A stretch of 24,518 nt of DNA from 62-47 sp049647485 (GTDB taxonomy: Bacteria; Pseudomonadota; Alphaproteobacteria; Rhizobiales; Xanthobacteraceae), in assembly GCA_049647485.1 (NCBI GenBank), contig JBARXT010000114.1, forward strand, positions 1-24,518. Reading direction: 5' to 3'. The stretch's first letter is position 1. Each line of letters starts with the position of its first letter. Both the position numbers and the translations under genes were made by a program. The notes beneath the pieces are model-generated. The model did not search any database and was not told the origin of the DNA. It saw nothing but the letters and a program-made list of their open reading frames with translations. Positions 17,896 through 24,518 of the stretch are shown here, piece by piece.

Positions 17896-19562
17896 GCACC
17901 CGCCTTCGTCGTGTTGCCGCTCACCAGTCCCTGCTCCGCGTCGCGCGCACGCGCCGCCAGGGAACGCTCCGCCGGATCGCCCCAGCCGCCACCGCCGGAG
18001 GAGCGGATCTCGAACCAGTCGCCGGGACGGATCTCGATGCCGACCTCCTTGGTGCGCAGCACGCGCGGCGCGCGCCCCTCCGACATCAGCCGATAGCGAT
18101 GCGGTTCACCATCATTGCCGCCGAGCATCCCGCAGGCGCGATGGCGCGTGCCTTCGCCGGCGGTGTTGGCGAGCGCGACTGTCCCCGTCTCCATTACCAG
18201 ATCGAGCGCGACGCCGAGGCCGCCGCGATGTTTGCCGTCCCCGCCGGAATCCGCGAGGAATTCGTGATGGCGGAAGTGCAGCGGAAAACGCACCTCCGCG
18301 ACTTCGAGACTGCCGAACTTGATGCCACCCACGGTGTGCCACTCGCCGATCGACGACCAGCCGTCGCCTTGCGACGATGCGCCACCGCCGGGTCGCGCCT
18401 GAAACATGTGCCAGATGAAATTGCGGCCGGTGCGCGGATCCTCGCCCTGAATGGCAATGCGGAAGCGGCGGCTCCACCCGGCCATCGCGCGCTCCGGACA
18501 CGACGCCGACAACGCCTTGACGATAGCTTCGACGATTTCGTTCGACGGATGGCTTGTGCAGAGCGTCACCGGGCGGCCGGGATCGGCCCAGACGATGGTG
18601 CCTTGCTTGGCAATCACCTTCAGCGCGCGCAGGCAGCCGTCGTTCTTCGGAATGTCGGGATCGATCAGATAAGCGAACGCCATCGCCACCGCCGCCTGCA
18701 TGTTGGCGTGGGACGAATTGACGAAACGGGTCGATTGCGGATCGGAATCGGAGAGGTCGACTTCCACCTCGCCGCCGCGCTTGGTCACCTTCGCGCTGAT
18801 ACGAATATTCTCGCGCCCGCCGGAGCCGTCGTCGTCGAGGAAGGCCTCGCCGTGAAGCACGCCGTCCTTCCAGGTCGCGACCACCGCGCGGGTCTGCGCC
18901 TCGGCGGCGTCGAGGATCGCATCCACCGCGCGCTCCACCGTCGCGCCGCCGAATTCGTCGAACAGCCGCAGCAGACGGCGCTCGCCGAGCCGCGCCGCAC
19001 CGACCATGGCGGCGAGATCGCCGCGGAAGTCGCGCGGGTTGCGGATGTTCAGCGCCAGCAGATCGAGGATGTCCTCGCGCAACTTGCCCGCTTCGTAGAG
19101 GAAGATCGGCGGCACGCGCAGGCCTTCCTGATAAATCTCCGACGCCGTCGGATTGTAGCCGCCATGGGTCGCGCCGCCGATATCGCTCTGGTGCGCGCGC
19201 ACGATCGCCCAGTACATCCGCCGTTCGCCATCAAACACCGGCACAAAAGCGGTGAGATCCGGCAGATGGCTGCCGCCGTGATAGGGATCGTTGAGCAGCA
19301 GCACGTCGCCGGGCTTGAAGGTGCTGAAGCGCTCCTCGATAGCGCGCGCCGCCCACGGCAACGCGCCGACATGCACCGGAATGTGATCGGCCTGCGCGAT
19401 CAGCCGGCCTTTGGTATCGCAGATCGCCAGCGAGAAATCGCGGCTCGAATTGAGGATTTGCGAATACGACGTGCGCAGCATCGCCTCGCCCATTTCGGCG
19501 ACAATCGAACTCAGCCGATGCTGGACAACGGAACGCGTGATCGGATCGATGGTCGCGGACAT
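17892..19562 (-). CDS. hyuB: Hydantoinase/oxoprolinase subunit B
   Basis: A 556-aa metal-containing partner of HyuA. N-terminal family blocks are SSRDFSLAICD (39-49), ADHIPVHVG (58-66) and GDVLLLNDPYHGGSHLPD (85-102), followed by DIGGATHGG. The C-terminus has the glycine-rich EIRSSGGGGWGDP, usual for HyuB. The length is typical. The ATG at 19562 is preceded by GAGG at about 6 nt and lies 57 bp after the aminotransferase gene, so aminotransferase, hyuB and hyuA are probably one transcript. HyuB hydrolyses the phosphorylated cyclic amide generated by HyuA. Confidence 0.9.
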   Translation of the reverse strand: MSATIDPITRSVVQHRLSSIVAEMGEAMLRTSYSQILNSSRDFSLAICDTKGRLIAQADHIPVHVGALPWAARAIEERFSTFKPGDVLLLNDPYHGGSHLPDLTAFVPVFDGERRMYWAIVRAHQSDIGGATHGGYNPTASEIYQEGLRVPPIFLYEAGKLREDILDLLALNIRNPRDFRGDLAAMVGAARLGERRLLRLFDEFGGATVERAVDAILDAAEAQTRAVVATWKDGVLHGEAFLDDDGSGGRENIRISAKVTKRGGEVEVDLSDSDPQSTRFVNSSHANMQAAVAMAFAYLIDPDIPKNDGCLRALKVIAKQGTIVWADPGRPVTLCTSHPSNEIVEAIVKALSASCPERAMAGWSRRFRIAIQGEDPRTGRNFIWHMFQARPGGGASSQGDGWSSIGEWHTVGGIKFGSLEVAEVRFPLHFRHHEFLADSGGDGKHRGGLGVALDLVMETGTVALANTAGEGTRHRACGMLGGNDGEPHRYRLMSEGRAPRVLRTKEVGIEIRPGDWFEIRSSGGGGWGDPAERSLAARARDAEQGLVSGNTTKAGA

Positions 19563-19619
19563 GATGTGCCTCGCTCGCTTGAACGGATGGTTGGTTGAGG
19601 TGAATGAACGCGCGGCTGA

Positions 19620-20936
19620 TTACGCCTGCGCCGCCACCTCGGCCATCGCCGCATCGGCGGCGCCGACGATGGCGTCGATGTCGGCATCGCTCATCGGCGT
19701 CGACAGCGCCATCAGCCCGTAGCCGGCGCAGAGAATGCCGCGATTGAGCAGGCCGGTGTTGAACACCCCCTGCCGCTTGGCTTCCTGTTCGGTGAGATAA
19801 GCGGTGCGATAATCGCGGATGTCGTGCTCGGCGAAGTGAATCTTCAGCAGCGAGCCGCGCCCCACGGTGCGCCCCGGCACGCCATGCTTGCGGAACGCGG
19901 CATCGATGCCATCACGCACCGCGTCGCCGATGGCGTCGAGTCGCTTGAACATCGCCTCATCCAGCAACTGCATCGCCGCGAGACCGGCGCGCATCGTCAC
20001 CGGATTGGCGGAAAACGTGCCGCCGTGCGGCAGCGCCGGTTTGCCGTGGCGCGGATCGAACACCGCCATTACTTCGCTGCGGCCGCCGATGGCGCCGACC
20101 GGAAAGCCGCCGCCCATGATCTTGCCGAGCGCGGTGAGATCTGGATCGGCGTCCCACAACCCTTGCGCGCCGTGATAGCCGAGACGGAACGAAATCACTT
20201 CGTCGAAGATCAACAGCGCGCCGACCTCGCGCGTCACCGCGCGCAGCGCTTCGATATACACCTTGTCCGCCGGCACCAGGCCCGCGCGGTTCGGCATCGG
20301 ATCGACCAGCACACAGGCCAGCTCAGGCCCGTGCTCGCGGATCAAGGACACGGCGGCTTCCGGATCGTTGAACGGAATCGTCAGCACGTCGGCTAACACA
20401 TTGTCCGGCGTGCCCTTGGCATAGGCGACCGACACCGGCGCGTTGCGGCCCCACGCCTCCGGCGTCGGATCGAGGCTGACTTCGGCGTAGTCGTAGGAGC
20501 CGTGATAGGCGCCTTCGCATTTGGCGATCTTCGGCCGGCCGGTGAAGGCGCGCGCCGCCTTCAACGCCATCATCACCGCCTCGGTGCCGGAATTGGCGAA
20601 GCGCACCTGCTCGACGGAGCCGAGACGCGCGGTCAATAACTCCGCGAGATCGACTTCCGCTTCGGTCGGCAGGCCGAACGCGGAGCCCAGCATCATCTGA
20701 TCGGTCGCGGCTTTCACCAGTTTCGGGTGGGCGTGGCCATGAATCAGCGACGCAAAATTGTTGATGCAATCGATGAATACGTTGCCGTCGAGATCGGTGA
20801 CACGGCAGCCCTCGCCCCGCGCGGCGTAGATCGGATACGGCTTCATGAACACGGTGGTGCGCGAGTTGCCGCCGGGCAGGCTTTGGAGCGCGCGGTTATA
20901 GAGCACCTGCGATTTCGAATTCGGGTCCGGATACAT
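19620..20936 (-). CDS. Class III PLP aminotransferase, beta-amino-acid/GSAM clade
   Basis: A 438-aa fold-type I enzyme, cytosolic, PLP on Lys272 (ALGKIMGGGF), with the ring-binding Asp245 (FDEVISF) and phosphate-binding SGTEA (116-120). It resembles glutamate-1-semialdehyde aminomutase, but LPGGNSRTTVF (20-30, Arg26) and the GTFSANPVTM block are closer to beta-transaminases such as the beta-phenylalanine aminotransferases I remember from Variovorax and Mesorhizobium. The open frame begins at a GTG (20969), but the ATG at 20936 has GGGAGG 6 nt upstream and is preferred. As the first gene of the hyuBA unit, it probably transaminates the amino acid released by ring opening. A role in haem synthesis (HemL) seems unlikely given the context. 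Confidence 0.85.
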   Translation of the reverse strand: MYPDPNSKSQVLYNRALQSLPGGNSRTTVFMKPYPIYAARGEGCRVTDLDGNVFIDCINNFASLIHGHAHPKLVKAATDQMMLGSAFGLPTEAEVDLAELLTARLGSVEQVRFANSGTEAVMMALKAARAFTGRPKIAKCEGAYHGSYDYAEVSLDPTPEAWGRNAPVSVAYAKGTPDNVLADVLTIPFNDPEAAVSLIREHGPELACVLVDPMPNRAGLVPADKVYIEALRAVTREVGALLIFDEVISFRLGYHGAQGLWDADPDLTALGKIMGGGFPVGAIGGRSEVMAVFDPRHGKPALPHGGTFSANPVTMRAGLAAMQLLDEAMFKRLDAIGDAVRDGIDAAFRKHGVPGRTVGRGSLLKIHFAEHDIRDYRTAYLTEQEAKRQGVFNTGLLNRGILCAGYGLMALSTPMSDADIDAIVGAADAAMAEVAAQA

Positions 20937-20984
20937 CTCGCGCCTCCCGATCACACCGCGCTTCGCCACGGCGGATCATTTTTG

Positions 20985-20999
20985 TTCCGAAATTCGGAA
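20985..20999. promoter_or_regulatory. 15-bp palindrome, candidate IclR operator 1
   Basis: TTCCGAA-A-TTCGGAA is a perfect 7-1-7 inverted repeat in the 140-bp region between the divergent aminotransferase operon and the IclR gene. It lies just upstream of the -35 for the IclR gene and 49 bp from the aminotransferase start. IclR-family operators are commonly about 15-bp palindromes. Its centre is 26 bp from that of the second palindrome. Confidence 0.55.
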
Positions 21000-21028
21000 T
21001 TGCATTCAGGATATCGAAACGATATAAA
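21000..21028 (+). promoter_or_regulatory. Sigma-70-like promoter of the iclR gene with embedded 15-bp palindrome
   Basis: TTGCAT (21000-21005), a 17-bp spacer and TATAAA (21023-21028) drive rightward toward the IclR gene at 21077. The perfect 6-3-6 palindrome ATATCG-AAA-CGATAT (21011-21025) fills the spacer and overlaps the -10, so binding there would repress. This suggests autoregulation. I could not pick out an equally good leftward promoter for the aminotransferase gene. Confidence 0.6.
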
Positions 21029-21076
21029 GCAGACATTCCGGAGTCAAGACAGACTCGACGGCAAACGCGCTGGACC

Positions 21077-21883
21077 ATGACGACAGACACCACGACGACG
21101 GACGAAGCATCGCCGGGGCCGCTCGGCCGCTACATGGACGTGCTTGAACTGGTGGCTGCCTTTCCCGGCGCGCTGACGCTTGGCGACGTCTCGTCGATGC
21201 TGGGCTTACCGAAAACCACCGCGCATCGGCTGCTGAAGGGTCTGGTGAAAGCCGGCCTCGCCCGCGAAGCCGTCGGCGGCCGCGCTTACGATCTTGGCGA
21301 AAGGCTGACGCGGCTGGTCCATGCCACCGTCGACGACGACTGGCTGGCGACGCTGACCGGGCCGCATCTGCGGCAGATCATCGAGAGCTGGGGCGAGACT
21401 TGTTACCTGACGCGGCTCGCCGGCGGACGCGTCGTGGTCGCGGTGTCGCAATCGCCCGACGTGCGCTGGCGCGGCTACGTGCAACCCGGCATCGAGATGC
21501 CGGTCAACGCGGCGGCGTCGGCGAAAGCCATCATGGCCTATCAGGACGATGCGACCTTGGCGCAGGCGCTGGCGCAACCGCTGCCCATCGTCACCGCCAA
21601 CACCCGCAACGATCCGGGCTGGGTGGAGTCGGAACTGGAAACGGTGCGCGCGCGCGGCTACGCCACCTGCATCGGCGAGATCGACGAGGGCCTCGCGGCG
21701 ATCGCCGTTCCAGTCACGCTGCCGGACGGCATGGTGCTTCACGCGCTGGCGATGACCGGACCGTTGCAGCGGATCATGAACGAACGGCTGCCCGAACGCA
21801 TCGACGCGCTGAACGCGACCGGTGCGGCGCTTTCGAAGGCGCTGGCACTCGGCGCGAAAATCCGCGAGCGCGGGGCGAACTAG
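21077..21883 (+). CDS. IclR-family transcriptional regulator (divergent from hyuBA operon)
   Basis: A 268-aa regulator. The N-terminal winged helix-turn-helix spans about 15-75, with recognition segment LPKTTAHRLLKGLVKAGL (44-61), followed by the IclR effector-binding domain (PHLRQIIESWGETCYLTRL, PVNAAASAKAIMAY, DPGWVESELETVRARGYA, EGLAAIAVPV). The ATG at 21077 is the only sensible start; its ribosome site is weak. It is transcribed away from the aminotransferase-hyuBA genes across a 140-bp region with two palindromes, so it most likely controls both directions, with the cyclic-amide substrate or its amino acid product as a possible effector. Confidence 0.92.
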   Translation: MTTDTTTTDEASPGPLGRYMDVLELVAAFPGALTLGDVSSMLGLPKTTAHRLLKGLVKAGLAREAVGGRAYDLGERLTRLVHATVDDDWLATLTGPHLRQIIESWGETCYLTRLAGGRVVVAVSQSPDVRWRGYVQPGIEMPVNAAASAKAIMAYQDDATLAQALAQPLPIVTANTRNDPGWVESELETVRARGYATCIGEIDEGLAAIAVPVTLPDGMVLHALAMTGPLQRIMNERLPERIDALNATGAALSKALALGAKIRERGAN

Positions 21884-21886
21884 CTG

Positions 21887-21907
21887 GAGCCGTCACGGCA
21901 CCGGCTC
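21887..21907. terminator. Short hairpin between the two convergent iclR genes
   Basis: A 6-bp stem GAGCCG (21887-21892) / CGGCTC (21902-21907) lies in the 34-bp gap between the stop codons of the two convergent IclR genes. It is short and lacks a T-run, so it is a weak terminator candidate. Confidence 0.3.
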
Positions 21908-21917
21908 GATGTTCAAA

Positions 21918-22640
21918 CTACGCCGCCTGCTCCGCCGCACGCCCCATCGCATCGTTGCGACCGCCGAGCGCGTGAGTGAGGCGCAGCGCGCCTTGCAACA
22001 CCTGCGCGGTCATCGACACAATGGTGTCCGGCGTAAAGCGGGGCTTGGGACCGGACACCGACAACGCACCAACCAGCCTGCCGTCAGCGCCGAACACCGG
22101 CGCGGCGATGCCGGCGCAATCAGGATCGCGCTCGCCGAACGACAGCGCGACGAAGGTGTTGCGAATACGATTGAAGGACTCGCCCTCGGCGCCGTCGAAA
22201 GCGAGGATCACCCGCCCGGCAGCGCCGCGGTCTAGCGGCAGCAGCGCGCCGGCCTCGACGCGGTCCAGCGTCGAATGCTGGGAATCGACACGAAACACGC
22301 ACAGCCGTTGCTTGGCGTCATGCCGGACATGAAATGACGGGCTTTCGGTGCCGGCCGTCACGAGTTGGCGCAATACCGGCATCACATGATCGTAGAGGTG
22401 ATTGGCGCGCTGATAGACCGCGCCGAGCCGGAACGGCGTCGGCCCGAGATGATAGCGACCATCGGGCAGTTGCAGTACATAGCCATGCGCTTGCAACGAC
22501 GCGATCAGGCGCAGCAGCGTGCTCTTGTAGAAGCCGGTGCGGCGCGACAACGCCGCCAGCGTGAGCGCATTCGGTTCGCCATCGAACGCAGACAGGATCG
22601 TCAGCGCGCGATCGACAGCGGCGACGCCCGGCGAGGCCAT
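21918..22640 (-). CDS. IclR-family transcriptional regulator (distal gene of hydrolase-dehydrogenase operon)
   Basis: A 240-aa IclR protein. The winged helix-turn-helix spans about 1-62, with LAALSRRTGFYKSTLLRLIASL (28-49), then the effector domain (VFRVDSQHSTLD, PLDRGAAGRVILAF, CAGIAAPVFGADGRLVGALSVSG). The frame opens at 22673, but the ATG at 22640 has AAGGAG 7 nt upstream and begins the usual MASPGVAAVDRAL. It starts 4 bp after the stop of the dehydrogenase gene, so it is co-transcribed with the genes it probably regulates. It is only distantly similar to the IclR at 21077, so the two are unlikely to be a recent duplication. Confidence 0.92.
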   Translation of the reverse strand: MASPGVAAVDRALTILSAFDGEPNALTLAALSRRTGFYKSTLLRLIASLQAHGYVLQLPDGRYHLGPTPFRLGAVYQRANHLYDHVMPVLRQLVTAGTESPSFHVRHDAKQRLCVFRVDSQHSTLDRVEAGALLPLDRGAAGRVILAFDGAEGESFNRIRNTFVALSFGERDPDCAGIAAPVFGADGRLVGALSVSGPKPRFTPDTIVSMTAQVLQGALRLTHALGGRNDAMGRAAEQAA

Positions 22641-22644
22641 CGGA

Positions 22645-23541
22645 TCACTCCTTGGTCGGAATGTCCGGCGCATCGATCAGTTTCGATATCACCGGAAAAT
22701 AATTGTCGCCCGTGCCCGCGTCGATTGCCTCGCGGAAGATGTCGCCGACCAGCGCCGCGCCGCGCGGATTGACACCGACCTGGCCGGCCAGATCGAGCGC
22801 GTAGGACAGATCCTTCAACGCGTATTCGGTGGAGAAAGCGCGCAGCGGAAATTCGCCGGGGACGATCGCCTTCATGCCGTGGTTGCGTAGCGCGAAACTA
22901 TCCGCCGAGCCTTTCGACAACGTCTCCAGCAACAGCTTCGGCGCGACGCCGCTGCGCCGCGCAATGGCGGCGGCTTCCGCCAGCGCGTTGACAGTCTCGA
23001 ACAGCACCATGTTGTTGAGAATCTTGGTCACCTGCCCCGCGCCGGTGCCGCCGCACAGCGTCACGTCGGTCGCGAAGTGGCGGATCAACGGCTCGACCTG
23101 CGCGAACTGTGCGTCGGTCGCGCCGACCATCACGCTGAGCGTGCCGTCCTGCGCCGCCTGTCGCGTGCGCGCGATCGGCGCATCGATCCACGTCGCGCCC
23201 TTCGCCGCGAGCCGCTTGGCGAAATCGCGCGTCACGTCCACCGCCGAGGTGCCGAGATCGATCACGGTCTGGCCGTTGCCGATGGCTGCGAGCAGACCGC
23301 CGTCGCTCTCGACCACGTTGCGAACATGTTTCGCGCTGGGCAGGCAGAGGAAGACCACGTCGGAGCCTTTCACCGCGTCGGCCACCGAGGACGCGATGGT
23401 GCCGCCATCGGCGGTGATGCGCGCGAGCGGCTCGCTGGCGAGATCGAACGCCTTCACCGTGCGGCCGCTCTTGCGCACCAGATTGCGGCAGATCGGCTCG
23501 CCCATGACGCCGAGCCCGATGAATCCGGTTGTGCCTGCCAT
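22645..23541 (-). CDS. NAD(P)-dependent beta-hydroxyacid dehydrogenase (HIBADH family, YihU-like motif)
   Basis: A 298-aa two-domain dehydrogenase that interconverts a beta- or gamma-hydroxyacid and its semialdehyde. The Rossmann motif is GFIGLGVMGEP (6-16), catalytic Lys173 (GAGQVTKILNN) and Asn176/177 follow. The usual substrate loop DAPVSGG is replaced by DAPIARTRQAAQDGTL (120-135), with Arg125 where sulfolactaldehyde reductase YihU has its GRT arginine. This suggests a different substrate from 3-hydroxyisobutyrate, such as a semialdehyde with a second acidic group. AGGAGA lies 8 nt upstream of the ATG and overlaps the stop of the hydrolase gene. Confidence 0.88.
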   Translation of the reverse strand: MAGTTGFIGLGVMGEPICRNLVRKSGRTVKAFDLASEPLARITADGGTIASSVADAVKGSDVVFLCLPSAKHVRNVVESDGGLLAAIGNGQTVIDLGTSAVDVTRDFAKRLAAKGATWIDAPIARTRQAAQDGTLSVMVGATDAQFAQVEPLIRHFATDVTLCGGTGAGQVTKILNNMVLFETVNALAEAAAIARRSGVAPKLLLETLSKGSADSFALRNHGMKAIVPGEFPLRAFSTEYALKDLSYALDLAGQVGVNPRGAALVGDIFREAIDAGTGDNYFPVISKLIDAPDIPTKE

Positions 23542-23553
23542 GATGTCGTTCTC

Positions 23554-24411
23554 CTAAGCCTTGTTCCGCGCGCGGATATCGTCGAGCACCGGCGCGATGT
23601 AGCGGCGGAATTGCGCGGGATTCTCGCTCATCGGGAAATGTCCGAGCGCTTCCATCACCGTCGCCTCCGCACCCTCGATCCCTGCCGCCGTGCGCAACGT
23701 ATCTTCCGGCGTGCACGAGAAATCGTATTCGCCGGTGAGCAGATAGAGCGGGCAGTCGCGCACGTCGATCGACGCGGTGCGGCCGCGCAGATCGCCGTCG
23801 ACGCGGTAGAAATAGAGATCGCCCTTGAAGATGCCGGGGCCGCCCTGCTTGTAGCCCCACAGCGTTTCGTTACGCGCCACCTCCGGGCCCTGCGGCGCGA
23901 TCAGGCCCGACACCAGCGCGGCGCAGACTTCGCCGCCGTGGACGTCGGGCCGGTTCAGCCATGCGGTGTCGTACCACGGCTGCTGGAAGTCAGCCGCCTC
24001 GAGCCCGATCAGCGCGCGAAACTCCTTCGCGTGATCGATGGCGAGGTTGAGCACGATGCGTCCGCCGATCGAGCAGCCCATCACCACCGGATTGTCGAGA
24101 TCGAGCGCCTTGCAGAAGGCGCGGATCGTCGCGGTGTAGCTCGCGGTGGTGAGCCTGTATTCGGTGCCGTAACCGCTGTCCGGCGGATTCGACTTGCCGT
24201 GCCACGGCATGTCGAAGGCGATGACGCGGAAATGCTTGGTGAACTCGGCGTCCGTCAACAGATGCCGCCACTGCCGCGCGTCGGAACCCGCAGTGTGCAG
24301 GCACACCAGCGGAATGCCGCTGCCGTTCTCCTCGAAATAGACGCGATTAATCTCGCCGTCGATCTCGACATGAACGTAGCGGCCGACGATCGGCTCAATG
24401 AAAGCAGTCAT
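23554..24411 (-). CDS. Alpha/beta-fold hydrolase
   Basis: A 285-aa cytosolic hydrolase with no signal peptide. Catalytic triad: Ser114 in the elbow GCSIGG (112-117), Asp230 (GEYDFS) and His258 (ALGHFPM). The oxyanion segment is LHTAGSDARQW (38-48), and FDMPWHGKS (66-74) is typical of C-C bond, ester or lactone hydrolases. The start ATG overlaps the stop of an upstream partial gene (ATGA), and the gene sits 12 bp before the dehydrogenase. It probably cleaves an ester or lactone whose acid product is handled by the dehydrogenase. The substrate is not deducible. Confidence 0.88.
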   Translation of the reverse strand: MTAFIEPIVGRYVHVEIDGEINRVYFEENGSGIPLVCLHTAGSDARQWRHLLTDAEFTKHFRVIAFDMPWHGKSNPPDSGYGTEYRLTTASYTATIRAFCKALDLDNPVVMGCSIGGRIVLNLAIDHAKEFRALIGLEAADFQQPWYDTAWLNRPDVHGGEVCAALVSGLIAPQGPEVARNETLWGYKQGGPGIFKGDLYFYRVDGDLRGRTASIDVRDCPLYLLTGEYDFSCTPEDTLRTAAGIEGAEATVMEALGHFPMSENPAQFRRYIAPVLDDIRARNKA

Positions 24412-24518
24412 GCCGCGTCTCCGAAACCGTTAGCGCGCGGCAAGGCGAGAACGTCCTTGAAATATTGAAGATGCGCGATGAAGGGATGCAGATCGCCCGA
24501 CAGCGTTGCCTCGCCGCG
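24408..24518 (-). CDS. Partial CDS, C-terminal 36 residues, not recognised
   Basis: A minus-strand frame open from the window edge to a TGA at 24410-24408 that overlaps the start of the hydrolase gene. The visible tail includes GDLHPFIAHLQYFKDVLALP, with balanced hydrophobic and charged residues. The ATGA overlap indicates an operon continuing beyond the window. Too short to name a family. Confidence 0.7.
   Translation of the reverse strand, partial: RGEATLSGDLHPFIAHLQYFKDVLALPRANGFGDAA

Noticed and set aside
15847..19562. Acetone or acetophenone carboxylase assignment for the HyuA/HyuB pair
   Set aside because: No small gamma subunit or other carboxylase partner is present, and the linked aminotransferase points to a cyclic amide.
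16288..19598. Long overlapping plus-strand frames of 602 and 638 codons
   Set aside because: Antisense shadows of hyuA and hyuB, with Arg/His-rich low-information sequence.
19620..20936. HemL (glutamate-1-semialdehyde aminomutase) assignment
   Set aside because: The PGGNSR region and the operon with hyuBA and IclR fit beta-transaminases better than haem synthesis.

Overview
The window looks like a chromosomal stretch from a high-GC alphaproteobacterium, most likely Bradyrhizobium, Rhodopseudomonas or Afipia (Nitrobacteraceae). This rests on the strong GC bias at third codon positions and on three intergenic palindromic repeats (25-44, about 2445-2545, 2645-2753) that resemble dispersed repeats I remember from those genomes. 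No taxonomic marker gene is present, so the genus is inferred.

Layout. (1) 81-2318, minus: monomeric NADP-isocitrate dehydrogenase, followed by about 460 bp made largely of two repeats. (2) 2781-11907, minus: an apparent eight-gene operon. In transcription order it holds an alkyl-DHAP-synthase-like FAD oxidase, an FGGY sugar/polyol kinase, a CUT1-type ABC importer (ATPase, Tat-exported binding protein, two permeases), an SDR dehydrogenase and a GldA-type polyol dehydrogenase. A LacI regulator lies directly upstream (12043-13044), and a perfect palindrome between it and the operon is a candidate operator. (3) 13045-13666: a decayed reading frame, a lacI promoter, and a PaaR-like TetR operator over the -10 of the next gene. 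(4) 13667-15742, plus: a bifunctional paaZ standing apart from any other phenylacetate gene visible here, closed by a 12-bp-stem hairpin. (5) 15847-20936, minus: a class III aminotransferase of the beta-transaminase clade with hydantoinase/lactamase-type HyuB and HyuA. (6) 21077-21883, plus: a divergent IclR regulator. The shared intergenic region holds two 15-bp palindromes, one inside a good sigma-70-like promoter. (7) 21918-24518, minus: an operon of an unidentified partial gene, an alpha/beta hydrolase, a beta-hydroxyacid dehydrogenase with a YihU-like substrate motif, and a second IclR regulator.

How they fit together. The window is mostly accessory catabolism: import and processing of a polyol or sugar under LacI control; ring opening of a cyclic amide (hydantoin, dihydropyrimidine or lactam) followed by transamination under IclR control; and hydrolase plus semialdehyde/hydroxyacid redox steps under a second IclR. 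The substrates cannot be read from the sequence. I see no CRISPR array, phage, intact insertion sequence or RNA gene. The most interesting items are the unassigned eight-gene polyol operon, the HyuAB-aminotransferase unit with its palindromic control region, and the PaaR-like operator on an isolated paaZ.
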